Assembly: GCA_963969345.1 (NCBI GenBank) | Contig: OZ017769.1 | Coordinates: 868,001-932,000, forward strand | Length of the DNA: 64,000 nt | Reading direction: 5' to 3' | Origin: Turbatrix aceti | Lineage: Eukaryota; Nematoda; Chromadorea; Rhabditida; Panagrolaimidae | Translations under genes and position numbers: made by a program | Notes under the pieces: model-generated | Seen by the model: the letters and a program-made list of their open reading frames with translations, nothing else | Database searches by the model: none | What the model was told of the DNA's origin: nothing | Shown here: positions 1 through 10,059 of the stretch, one piece after another | Numbering within the stretch: the stretch's first letter is position 1 | Layout of the letters: every line of letters begins with the position of its first letter

Positions 1-4
1 CGCA

Positions 5-1942
5 TTACTTTTTGGCGCGTAACGCGTAATGCTTCTCTTTGCTAGATTTATTCAAAAAAAATAAGGGGACCAAAAGGGGCTTTGGGGGCCGAGAAAAAAC
101 GGCCCCGGCCAAAAGAGGCCGCAGCCCCTGGGCCCCCCCCCCCCCGATTTTTGACATGCCTGCCTGCAAACCGGGCCGCAATGCTTTGTCGTTCAAATCA
201 TAAAAACCAAATTTTCGAAAATACTCACGTCCAGAACCTGAGTAACATTGTCTCCGGGGTACGAAACGGGGACCGAATACTGGTTAACAAAGGTGAAACG
301 CTGTCCGCGGTAGTTGTACACGGGCAGAGACTCGTTGGTTCGGGAGACCCCGCTGGCGTCGTCATCGCCCGTGAGATCGATTACAAGGGGATTTTGACTC
401 GGTGCAGGACGGTAGATGACGTTGGGCGGGATGGAGCTCTCACCACTGAGAGGCGAGTGGGGATGCAAGTCGCGAATGTGCTTCATGTACGACTTGTGAG
501 TTGCATACGTCTTCGGGCAGAAGGCACACTTGATCCTCGGCTTCGACAGGGCTTGGACTTTGGCCAAAGAAGAAGAAGCCGCAGCCGGCGCTTGGACAGC
601 ATTAGGCGAGGACGACATCGGCAAAACTGCCGAAATGCTTTCATTCGAGCTCGAAGCTGCAGAAATCGCCGAATCGTGGACATTCGGGGATTCAGAATCG
701 GCTGCCATGGATTCCAGTTTCACGGACAAATCAGGTTGCTGGGAAGCTGACGGCGGTGGCTGCGAGACTGCCTCAGATGCGACCACTTCTTCGGAGTTTT
801 CATCAACCTCGAAAACCTCTTTTTTGGGCGTTTCTGCAGTCTTGTCGAGCCCAACGAGCGTAGGAGTGGGATCCGTGATCCGATACACCCGAGAACGAGA
901 AACTGAAGGCGGCGGAATAATGCGTGGCGTCCGAATAACGTTCGGATTCTTGAGTACAAAATGCGGAAGTCGGACACCTTTCTCCTGCGTCAGTATATAG
1001 TTTTTCGGAGACAAACGCTTTGTGGGAACACCGGATGCATTATCGGACCGCTCGACGGAGCTCTTGCGCTTCTCGTTCGTCTTTCCTTCGACTTTGGCTG
1101 GCAGAAGATGCCTGTACTGTTCTCGGCTCGGCGGCGGCAGGTTGGGATGCTCCTTCTTAGCATGAGAACGCAGGCCTTGAAGGTGTTTGTAGCTTTTTGA
1201 GCAACCAGGAACCAGGCAGTGGAAATTGCGTTTGGCACTGAACAAAAATATTTGTTTTTAATTGTCATCCCTCATAAAAACCTACGAAGAATCGGTCGCT
1301 GGAATTGGAAGCGTACTGGCCGGAGGAGGCATCAGCATGCGATCCACGTCAGACGTTGAACGCGGACGTTCTCCGCTAGACGCTGTACGTTGTTGGTTGC
1401 GCCTTTCAGCAGCAGCGAATTCATGGCAACTGGGCAAGTACGGTAAATCGACGTCAATCGTCGTCAGGAGATCATGACGGTCACCAAAGTTAGACCACAT
1501 GCGAAAAAACGTATGCGCGAAAATCATGGAATAAGCTGAAAAGCAAAAAAGGTCAAAATCAAAATTAAACAAGCAAATGAATTATTACGCAATACTGGCG
1601 GAAGCGGGTCATCCCAACGCGCTCTGTAATGTTCGAGTTCGTTGGAAAGCCCGGAAAAAGCGGTATCTCGCTGAGGCGCCTGTGGGATCGGTTTGTTTTC
1701 CTTCGCAGCGTTGTACTCGGCCAAATAATCCTGGTGAAACCTAAAATGCGTTTACTAAAATTTTTTTGTAAGCAGCAAAAAACATACTTTCGAAGGATTT
1801 CTTGTCCTTTTGAAGGAGGAGTATCGGTGTACAACATCAACTGATGTCGATTGCTGTATTGATTGTCAAGTTGCCGGCGCTTGTGCGACGAATGCCGCTC
1901 CAACATTCTAGAAGGGTTCGAGTGATCATTGCGCCGCTGCAT
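5..1942 (-). CDS. Two-finger C2H2 zinc-finger protein (3' end uncertain)
   Basis: Probable nuclear DNA- or RNA-binding protein; not recognised as a named family member. Exons on the minus strand: 1942-1788, 1740-1589, 1535-1286, 1237-229 and perhaps 163-5; all junctions keep frame and use TTTTCAG/TTTTAG-type acceptors. The large exon carries two classical fingers: near its start FHCLVPGCSKSYKH (C-x4-C-x12-H-x4-H) and, about 210 residues later, IKCAFCPKTYATHKS (C-x2-C-x12-H-x4-H). Between them lies a low-complexity stretch rich in Ser, Pro, Glu and Lys. The first Met follows a TTTTTAG acceptor by about 55 bases, so the first coding exon may be trans-spliced or have an upstream exon. The last exon runs through a G-run and contains AATAAA inside its frame, so the true 3' end may differ or lie outside the window. 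Total about 570 residues if all exons are used. Confidence 0.7.
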
Positions 1943-2216
1943 GGCGCGGTTAAGGACTCGGATGGGATAGCCTTCTGGTTTGCCGTTATCTTTGACTAAA
2001 AATATTTAAAATAAATAGCTATATAATACAAGAACCCCGGCAGTTACGTTCGGAGCCTGTCAAGCGCCGACAAGGGTCAGTTTTTCCAAACAGGCATAAT
2101 ACAACCAAAATGCACCTTTTTTACGTTGAATAAATGGAATTACGCGTTTAATATTGTTTTAGGCATAGTAAAAGTTTTTTGTAATAATTTGGCAACTTTT
2201 TAAACGAAAATAAAAT

Positions 2217-2624
2217 TTAAAATACAAAATTGATCGAATCCAAGCCGTCCCATCCCATTTGATCTAAGAACTCACCAAACTGGGCATATTTCTTATCAAT
2301 TGCAGAAACAGGCAGAATCAGGGGATTGTCGTAGATCGGTTGAAACGCCTGCTGAAAACTGGAAATGGGCTTATTTGAAGCTTCTGCAGCCTGTTTTTTG
2401 GCGAGTTTTTTGGCACGATAAGCTGCCATTTCTTCCTTCGTTAAAACTGAAATTCGTCATTATTTGGATGCAAAAAAGTCCAACAAAAAAGTACCATCCG
2501 GCGTATCAGGAATTCCTGGGATTTGGTCGGCTGTTATTCCCGATGATTGGGGATCACTAAGCCATGGTCCATGTCGAAGTTCTCGGACGGCATTACACAA
2601 AGCTTGAGAAGAAACGTTAATCAT
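2217..2624 (-). CDS. Small unknown protein, 119 aa
   Basis: Two exons, 2624-2495 and 2446-2217, join in frame (GAT G | TT TTA) across a 48-base intron with donor GTACTT and acceptor AATTTCAG. The protein has no membrane segment or signal peptide. A basic patch (EEMAAYRAKKLAKKQ) sits mid-protein, followed by a hydrophobic/aromatic C-terminal part ending in NFVF. I do not recognise the family. The start codon lies one base after a TTACAG acceptor, the pattern expected for a spliced-leader site or a 5'UTR intron. It is transcribed toward the zinc-finger gene, whose first acceptor lies about 220 bases past this stop. Confidence 0.6.
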
Positions 2625-2639
2625 GCTGTAATATTATTT

Positions 2640-3926
2640 TTATAGCAGAAAAGTAAAACAGCAAAAAAATGCGAAGAAAAACAAAAAAATCGTGAAAAAA
2701 AACATAAAAAAGGATCAAAATTAACAAAACAACTACGAAAAGTGTTGAAACCTTAGAAAACGAGTAAAAACTATCTCACAACGAAAAAACCAACGACCTC
2801 AAAATGAAACAAACTACGGTAGCAAACACGAAAACTTTTGTTGTTTTTGATTTTGTCACGAAAACTTACGGTAGGCAAAATCAAAAACAACAAAATACGA
2901 CTAACGCAATTTCATCATCATCTATTATTTAGCAAGAATACAATGTTCAACGAATTTTATTAGGAAAAAATTGATGAAAAGCAAAAAACAACATTTTTAC
3001 AAAAAGTAAGGCCAATTTGAAATCCTAAAAAGTTACTGTGAAAGAAAAATATGAAATTTTTATCTTAACCGTTTTTTTAAAGGTAAAAAACGATGTCGAA
3101 AATAAATAAAACATCGAATTTAAAAAAAAATTTGAATCAAAAAGGAAACAAACACACTGTACAATAGGAACGTTCGCGCGCGCGCGATCGTAAAAAATGA
3201 ACAAACCGCAGACAAAAACTGCGCGCAACATGCGTCGCGCGTTGCAGCACGAAATTCGATTTCAAAAATTGCGCGTGAACGTTCCGTTTTTCTCTTTTTT
3301 TAGCCAGCTGCTTCAATTCATTCCTCCAACTGGCTCCACGTCACATTTTGCCTCTCTCCCGTCCTGTCTCGCGCGCTGCATAGATTACTTCAGGCTAGAG
3401 CGAGAGTGCGCGAATTTATTAATTGGAGTGGGTGACCAGATTTGTTTCTTCTTTCTTTTCGCATTTTCTTTGTCTGTCTAGGATTTGAGAACTGGATTGT
3501 CTTTCATTTTTGTCTTTATTATTTTTTCACCCAACTTTTGATCTTCCATTCGTTCACCTTTCTCCTTTTTGCCCCTTCCTGGGACACGTTTATCCTTCCC
3601 TCTTTTCGCCCACCAGCGCCAGCTGCTTACGCTGGCAATTTGACGTGGCTTTTTTGATAGCCAACAACTCCCCTCCCGCTCCATCCTGTTGGTCGCGCGC
3701 GTGCGGTTTTTTCCTGTGCATTCTATCTTTCCCCGGGGGTGTCCTCTGGACTTCCTGGCGTTCTTTGTTGATTGCGCTATCTTCTGTCGCGTTGTCTGCG
3801 TCCACGCGGCCACATATTCACATGTTTGACTGACTTCTTTGACTCAACGCTGTCATCGTATCGTCGACGGTCGTGACTGACGACTGACGACCACGATCAC
3901 GAATTCGGCTTCCCAAGACGAAAAAA
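2640..3926. other. Gene-free stretch upstream of the LysM gene
   Basis: About 1.3 kb. The first half is A/T-rich with many A-runs; 3280-3840 is pyrimidine-rich on the plus strand with scattered GCGCG clusters. Frames are open on both strands across 3480-3830, but they have biased composition and no protein-like features. It probably holds the promoter and 5' leader of the LysM gene. No RNA gene seen. Confidence 0.4.
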
Positions 3927-5846
3927 ATGACGTCTAGAATGAATTTTGTACTTCAGCCGTTTCCATTTGTTGACATGCGGGAATACCGCGGTGGCGGTGG
4001 CAGGACGATGACTATGACTTCCTCGGCACCGTCTATCGAAGACCACAGCGGTAGCACCGGCGTCGAAATCGTCGAACTTCGATCCCGCAACGGGCGTGGC
4101 GGTGGATCGACTGCGAACTTTGGTAGCGGAGCTACGAGGTACGAAGAACCCGTTCCTTCGTGGCTCGGCAACAATCGTGTACTTATCGATCGCAAAATCA
4201 AGCCTACGGATACAATCAATAAGATTGCACTTCAGTACCACGTATCGGTGAGTTTTTAACTGGTTGGATAAATTGGGTTACATATTTTGGCAAAATAATC
4301 AGATAAGAGTGGGTCCGGTTTTTATCCGGATTAAATGTACTTTCATGCACAGAGCGGAAAAACAAAAAAAATAAAACCCCTTTTGGAGAAAAAACACAAA
4401 AAATTGAAAAGTAACGATAAAAACCGCAAAAGCGTAATCTTGAGGCGAAAACTATCGTAAAAATAACAATAATTACTGTAGGGCAAAGTGATAACGATAC
4501 TTTGAAATAACAACTTTTTGACGATTTTTGTTACTTTTGTTACTCGTGTTACGGTACCCATTTTTTTATCCTAAATTTGTTTTCAATTAATGATTGTACG
4601 TTGTTTTGTTTTTTCATGTTTTTACACATCGCAATGCATTTTTTGCGTTTTTTTTGTATCGGGTTTCTAACCCAGTGTGCATGATGATACCAAAACAAAT
4701 TCCAAAAGAAAACAGTGAAGAATGTCAGCTTGCACACCTTCACGTCTAATTTTTTTGTTTTACTGGGCAGAAGCCCGATAATTATGACGTGTTGGTGACA
4801 ATTTTTGATTGTCCACATTGTGATTTAGTAGGCAAATTAATGCAGAGGAAAGAGGCGCAGAACAAAACTATCATAAACACTTGAAAAACGATAACGATAC
4901 TTTGAAGTAACATTTTTTACGGTTTTTGTTACTTTTTTATTATTATTGTTTATCGTGTAAGGAGTAACGTTTTTATAGTAACTTCGTTTAGGGTAAATAC
5001 TCGTGTTTGTTTTGTCTACTTTAATCACTTTTGGTCATGTTTCCGTCTTTCCAGGATCTAGAAAGACGTTATATGACGAATAATTGTGATTGATGGCTTG
5101 CACGAACCGTAATCTGTCTATTTAGTGAAAACAATTTTTGTTAAAATAAAACTGATCCTAAAATCCATATTTTTTCAGGTGGCAGACATCAAACGGGCGA
5201 ACGCCTTGGTGAATGACCAAGATATCCATGCTCTGCCAGCCATCAAGATTCCCGTAAGTCGTTTCGTAGCTGATCGTCACAAGAACCAGGATGATGGTGG
5301 TAGCAATCATCAGATGGCCTCGTACCTGACGCAACCCGACGCCTTCGCAGCTGTGCCCGCGGCTCCGGTGGCTACGGCTTCATACCGGGTGCCGGCGACG
5401 ACTGCCTCTACGCAGGACACGTTCGACGACCGCGCACCCCTCCTGGCCGACGACGATGACTACGCCTACGACCAGGACCACGACAGCGATGACCAGCGCA
5501 TGGCGAAGGTCAACGAGATTCTCTCGAGGACCGATCAGACGGTGGCTCAGGTCCGCGACAATCTGCCGTCTCCCGTGCTTGAGGGAGGCGCGTTTCACTT
5601 CATCGACGCGACTTCGCCTGACAACACCATCAGAAGTGAGTTTCACATTTTTTTGAATGAAATTTTTATGATTTGGGATGAATTTCAGACGTTGGTCTCC
5701 TCGTCGCGGCTCTCATCACCATGTTCATAATCATTCCCCTGATTCTCACCCTGGTCGAAGAGCGTGCAGAAGCCGAGGCCGAACTCCACCACCACCAGGC
5801 TGCAGCTGTGGCCGGGGCAGCAGCGACGTTTAAGAAAATCACCTGA
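3927..5846 (+). CDS. LYSMD3: LysM-domain single-pass membrane protein, LYSMD3-like
   Basis: Exons 3927-4247, 5179-5635 and 5689-5846 give 311 residues. The LysM motif lies at about residues 87-133 (IDRKIKPTDTINKIALQYH joined to VADIKRANALVNDQDIHAL), closely resembling vertebrate LYSMD3/4, where it is followed by a long acidic linker and a C-terminal membrane helix. Here the linker is Asp-rich with a DDDDYAYDQDHDSDDQ segment, and a helix (GLLVAALITMFIIIPLILTL) occupies about residues 261-281, followed by a short Ala/His/Lys tail. These proteins act in the endomembrane system (Golgi or cell surface) and are not bacterial peptidoglycan enzymes. The LysM motif is split by a 931-base intron, unusually long for this window and full of repeats. 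The first Met is used; in-frame Mets at codons 5 and 17 are alternatives. Confidence 0.85.
4488..4965 (+). repeat. Duplicated AT-rich intronic segment
   Basis: Two related blocks about 400 bases apart in the LysM intron, both beginning ATAACGATACTTTGAA and running on to TTTTTGTTACTTTT. They look like local duplications of a short intron-dwelling repeat. Confidence 0.4.
5022..5128 (+). repeat. Dispersed ~105-bp hairpin repeat, copy A
   Basis: Lies in the LysM-gene intron. It matches 9123-9229 at roughly 80% identity from TAATCACTTTT to AACCGTAATCTGTCTATTT. The middle can fold: GTCAT...ATGAC outside and GTCTTTC/GAAAGAC inside. Confidence 0.6.
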
Positions 5847-6314
5847 CCGGTGTCCAGAGTAGATGCTAACGAATACGGTACTTTAATTGAATGAAATTGA
5901 ACAACCGTGATTTTTTTGTCAGATACCGACGATTATTCATCGCCATCCATACGGGTAAATATTTTTTTGGTGTTTCACAATGTATCCTTCTACTTTTTTG
6001 ACGTTGTTCCCGAAAAATCCATCCGCGCTTTCAAAAAATTTTAGATTTTTTGGATTACTTAATTTGTCTGCCACCTGAGCTCATATCTACATACCTGTAC
6101 GTAGTAGTTGCGTCTTTTGTTAGCACCCACCCTACCCGTTTGATTTTTTTTGCTAGCAACGAGGTGTTTTTCTTCGTCTCATATTTTTTATCATGACATA
6201 ATCAAAATATGGCTCACAAATCCACCCCCTCTTTTGTATCACACACCGCAATAAAATTTTTATGGCCAATTTTATGCGTCATCATGTGTTTACGATAAAC
6301 AGGTGCGCTAACGG
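5847..6314. other. 3' flank of the LysM gene
   Basis: T-rich non-coding sequence with no gene-like frame. It presumably contains the 3'UTR of the LysM gene; no clear AATAAA was seen close to the stop. Confidence 0.35.
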
Positions 6315-6600
6315 TGCGGGGTTTATGAACCGCGACATTGTTTGTGTAGATGGTTTCGGCTTTTTCGAGCGATACATCTTCGGTGACGCTCATGGCGAAG
6401 ACGCAGTACCCTTGGATCGACCACCTTGGAGATATATTGGGACTTTGACAGCATCGACATGATTGGTACGCGGGGCTCCGAAATCGAAATAAAGGTTGGC
6501 GTCGGTGCTGCCGGCGTAGTCGGCCAGGCGCGAGGACTCGACTTGGTTCATCCAGATGGATTTCATGTGTTCGTGAGCCTCTTCGGATTCCTACCCGCTC
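6315..6600 (-). pseudogene. Broken copy of the C-terminal exon of the PWWP gene
   Basis: Read on the minus strand this matches the last exon of the PWWP gene at about 10244-10575. Shared stretches encode EEAHEHMKSIWMN-VESSRLADYA, then, after an internal deletion, YISKVV and VTEDVSLE-AE-IYT. The copy has a deletion of about 40 codons, frameshifts and no splice sites, so it cannot encode the protein. It abuts a coatomer-alpha fragment in the opposite orientation. Confidence 0.8.
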
Positions 6601-7145
6601 CGGAATTGGCAGGAGGCAACGGTCAAGACGAGTCTGCCCGCTATCGGTGTTCAGCTCGACAATCTCAGCCAGAGGCTACAGACCTGCTATCGCCTCACCA
6701 CGAAAGGCAAGTTTGGCGAGTGCGTTACTCGGCTCCGAAGCATCCTGCTCACTGTTCCGCTGCTCATCGTCGACTCGAAGCAGAAGGTTCGTTTTTGGGG
6801 AAAAATGTTTTTTTAGCTGATTTTTGGGGTTTTGCAGGTGGCAGAAGCGCAGCAACTGATCGAAGTCTGTCGCAAGTACCTCGTCGGTCTCCTGGTCGAA
6901 CTCCATCGCCGCGGTCTGCCCAGCGACACCGAGGCTGACAAGCTGCGTCAACTCGAACTCGCCGCCTACTTCGGAAGCAAAGGGTGGCTCCAACACGCAC
7001 AAGTTCAACTACGACGAGCTCAATCCCTTCGTCCTCGACTCGCACAACTTTGTTAGACAAGGGAGGTGTCTGCTGCCAGGTAGCCGAGATTGGCAAAGAC
7101 GTTGTCGGACTCAGAATCAGCACAAAGCAGCAGATAAAAAAGTAA
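6598..7145 (+). pseudogene. COPA: Decayed C-terminal fragment of coatomer subunit alpha
   Basis: The plus strand encodes a recognisable piece of alpha-COP: RNWQEATVKTSLPAIGVQL, then YRLTTKGKF, RSILLTVPLLIVDSKQK, a 50-base intron (6790-6837, TTTTGCAG acceptor), and VAEAQQLIEVCRKYLVGL through LELAAYF. About 70 codons are then missing; remnants follow of the FNYDELNPF region (a known alpha-COP C-terminal motif) and, in another frame, CCQVAEIGKDVVGLRIS and a stop. Coatomer alpha is normally over 1,200 residues, so only a fraction of the C-terminal domain is present, with a deletion and at least one frameshift. Retention of the intron argues for a genomic-fragment duplication, not retrocopying. 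AATAAA-like signals follow at 7272 and 7290. An intact gene presumably lies elsewhere. Confidence 0.85.
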
Positions 7146-7499
7146 CGGCGTCTCTTTTTTCTTTGAAGTCAACTCGCTGGCTGTTGGGTACTCCCTATTA
7201 TCTGTAATCCACTCACAAGGTGTAAGTTGTTATTTATTCGCTCCCCCATTCACAATCCTCCTCCGTTTTTGTCTAAATAAAATTATTGTACTGAATAAAT
7301 TAAGTCAAAGTAAACCGGTCCCAAAGCGCGTTCCTCGGAAATTTTCCTTGAAATAAATAATCAAAATCAGACAATTTCGTACATTTATTTGTCTCAGAAT
7401 TTTTAAAAGTTACACGAATTTTCAATTACACGTAAGTTAGGTTGATTGGATACAGCATGTCGTAGAGGATGTGTCGAGGTAGTCACTATGGCGCAGGTG

Positions 7500-8834
7500 C
7501 TAGTTGCGGGACGTCGGCGGGCTGGACTGTCCGCGTCGAGGACTGACTGAAAAAAAATAATTACACCGAGTCATAAAACGTTGTCGAAACCCAAAAACTC
7601 ACCTCTGACGGGGGCAGTTCGCATCCGAGCCCGGTAGTACTCCAGCTGGGTCTTCGCCTCCGAATCCTGTCGGCGCGCGTCGTCGAGACGCAACTTGAGA
7701 GCAGCAATCTCAGCCGCGCGTTGCTCAGAATCTTCTTTGTTCTGCCGCTCGATGGAACCGCACTGTTCGACGGCGATTCGGATAGCGTCGCGATCGGCGT
7801 CGTTTTCCGCGTTCACTCTGTTGAGCACATCGACCATCGCCCGATGCTCTGCGTCCTTGGCAGTCGCCAGTTGCCGGAGAGCCGCGTTTTTCTGGAAAGA
7901 TGCGTGCAGGTTGCGTTTGAGCTGCTGGGCGTCGCCTTCGAACCGCTTGACAGATTCCACTTCTGTGCGCAGCTGGCTGACTGTCTGCTGGTTGTCGGAC
8001 AACTCGGACTGCACGCGAAGGAAATCGTTGTTGCCGGTTTCGAGCTGAGCTTCGACTTCCTGCAGGTGGCGGTTCTCAGCCTCGATTTCGGCGTTGACAG
8101 CGTCGATGGATGCTTTCTTCGCCTTGAATTCGATATCGGTCTTCTCCAACTTGTCGCCGATGGTCGCGATTTCTTCATTCTGTTGGCCGACTGAAGCTTC
8201 GAGCCCCCGGCAAAGGTTGTAACCATTGTGAATCTTGGCTCTCAGGTTCTTGAGGTGCTCCTCCTTGGCGGCGAGTTCGCAAAGGTTAGCCTCTCGGTTT
8301 TCTTCGAGCAACTGAAGGGTCGCATTGGCCGACGTCTGTGCTTCTTTCAAAACCAACCGTCGCTGCTCCAGCTTGGTGACCATCGCGGCAGACCGCTCCT
8401 TCTGCTTGATGAGGTCGGCGTTGTAGTCTTGGAGCTCAGAGTAAAGCTGTTGAGCCTCTCGAAGCTCATCGACGACGGCCCGGGTCTCAGTCTTCCTCAG
8501 CTGCAGCGTGGCGTTCAGCTTCTCGTGTTCCTGGTCCAATTGGGCGTCTTCTAGCACGGCTTGTTCCAGTTCGGACGCTTCTTTTTCCGCGATCTCGCGT
8601 CGTCGTCGAACTTCCAAATAAGCCCGATTCAGCCTGAAATAATTGACGGAAATAATTGATGCAGCAAACCCCACTGAATGCAACTCACTCTTCATAAACG
8701 CGTTCTTTTTCCGCGATTTCGAGCTTCTTTTCCTCGGTCGCCTTGCGCAGGTGTTCCTTCGTCTTAGCCAGCTGGGCGCGCTTCTGTCGGATTCGACGCA
8801 ACTCCTCGCGCAGAGCTTCCGCGGACGACGACAT
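7500..8834 (-). CDS. Coiled-coil protein of unknown function, 407 aa
   Basis: Exons 8834-8689, 8633-7603 and 7546-7500 give 407 residues with all junctions in frame. Almost the whole chain is predicted long coiled coil: Glu, Lys, Arg, Gln, Ala and Leu dominate, heptads run from SAEALREELRRIRQKRAQL to the end of exon 2, and there are almost no prolines or glycines. The last exon adds a short basic Ser/Pro tail (VSPRRGQSSPPTSRN). No catalytic domain, membrane helix or signal peptide. The ATG is one base after a TTGTTACAG acceptor, suggesting a spliced leader or 5'UTR intron. I cannot assign it to a named family; cytoskeletal, centrosomal or ciliary scaffolds would fit equally. Confidence 0.75.
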
Positions 8835-10059
8835 CCTGTAACAAAAATAAATAAGAACAAAGGTTATTCGAAGACATCGATCGCCGATCAGAAAAACGCA
8901 AGAAAAGCAGCAAGAGCGCAAGAAAACGACTGACTTTTCTGTTGGCCGTCTTCACCTTAAATAAGAAAACGCTGCGCGGACAAATGCGCCCCTAGATCGT
9001 GCGTCATTTTCCCGCGCTTTTCAGTGCCTATTTGTCGCAAAAGCCCTCTTTGAATGGGGCTTTGCTCGACAGGGCGTGGGGGTAAGTCGATTCCGCGTAG
9101 TAAAACTCCGATTTTCGACTGATAATCACTTTTTGTCATGTTCCGGTCCTTCCCGGGTCTAAAAGGACGTCTAATGACGAGAAATCTTGATTGATGACCT
9201 GGGCGAACCGTAATCTGTCTATTTTTGTAGAAAAACCTTTTTCTGAATATCAAAGATTACCAATTTTCTTGACTAATTAACGAAAAACAAGTTTAACAAT
9301 GCAAAATTTACCTAATTTTTTTTGAACCAAAATTTTGTATAATAAAATTTGATTTTTTCTAAAATTTTTATCAAAATTTTTTATCAAAGTATTCTTTGTG
9401 CGCACTTACATCTGGCGTTTATCAGATAACATCGATGACAGCAAAAAAAATTGAACATTAAACAATAGTGAGAAATCGCCAGGAGGGGGGGGGGAGGAGT
9501 GAAAAATCAAGAGGGGCATTCGAAAAAACGACGACAGATAGAGGGAGAAGAGCATACAATCAACACAGCTAGCTATTGGGACAGTATTTGGGCATACTGA
9601 CAAAAAGGAAGGAAAAAGCCAACTTTGAGTGGGAAAACGAGGGGGGATCGAAGCAGTTCAGGAGGAGGAAGGACGAAACAGTGCGATCGATCGTTTTCTG
9701 GGCCAAACTGTGCCTTGACTGCGTGTACGTCTGTCTTGGAAGGAAGAAGAGTATACGGAAGATGAAGAAAAGAAAGCTCTCGCATTTTTCGTCAAGCTCG
9801 AAAAAATGCGCGGAGGCGAACTCGACCTTGGGTGAGGGTCCAGCCCTTCGGACACGGGTAGATGAAGAGTACAAAGACGGAGGCAGATATGGCAGCCACG
9901 AAAACGAATCATCATCGGCGTTGGAGGACGTTGGAGATTCTGAAAAAAAAAATTGATTGAAAATGATTCCACAAGAAAAAAACTCACGTGGAGAAGGTGA
10001 AAAAATAGTAAATAGACGAATTTCCATTGTAAAAAAGAGATTACATTTGTCAGGAGAGC
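8835..10059. other. Gene-poor stretch between coiled-coil and PWWP genes
   Basis: About 1.2 kb. It contains hairpin repeat copy B, an A/T-rich block (9240-9420) and a purine-rich block (9480-9960). A minus-strand frame starts 33 bases after the PWWP stop and could be spliced at 9973/9947, but its product is low complexity; I read this as PWWP 3' flank. Confidence 0.4.
9123..9229 (+). repeat. Dispersed ~105-bp hairpin repeat, copy B
   Basis: Second copy of the element at 5022-5128. The central stem reads GTCCTT/AAGGAC here against GTCTTT/AAAGAC in copy A, so one stem pair changed on both sides. The outer GTCAT/ATGAC stem is kept. Confidence 0.6.

Noticed and set aside
3478..3833. Frames open on both strands (about 110 codons)
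   Set aside because: Composition follows a pyrimidine-rich tract, no domain, and opposite-strand frames are equally open; likely 5' flank of the LysM gene.
9569..10027. Minus-strand frame starting 33 bases after the PWWP stop, with a possible intron
   Set aside because: Product is Ser/Phe-rich low complexity and no conserved segment is visible; more likely PWWP 3' flank.
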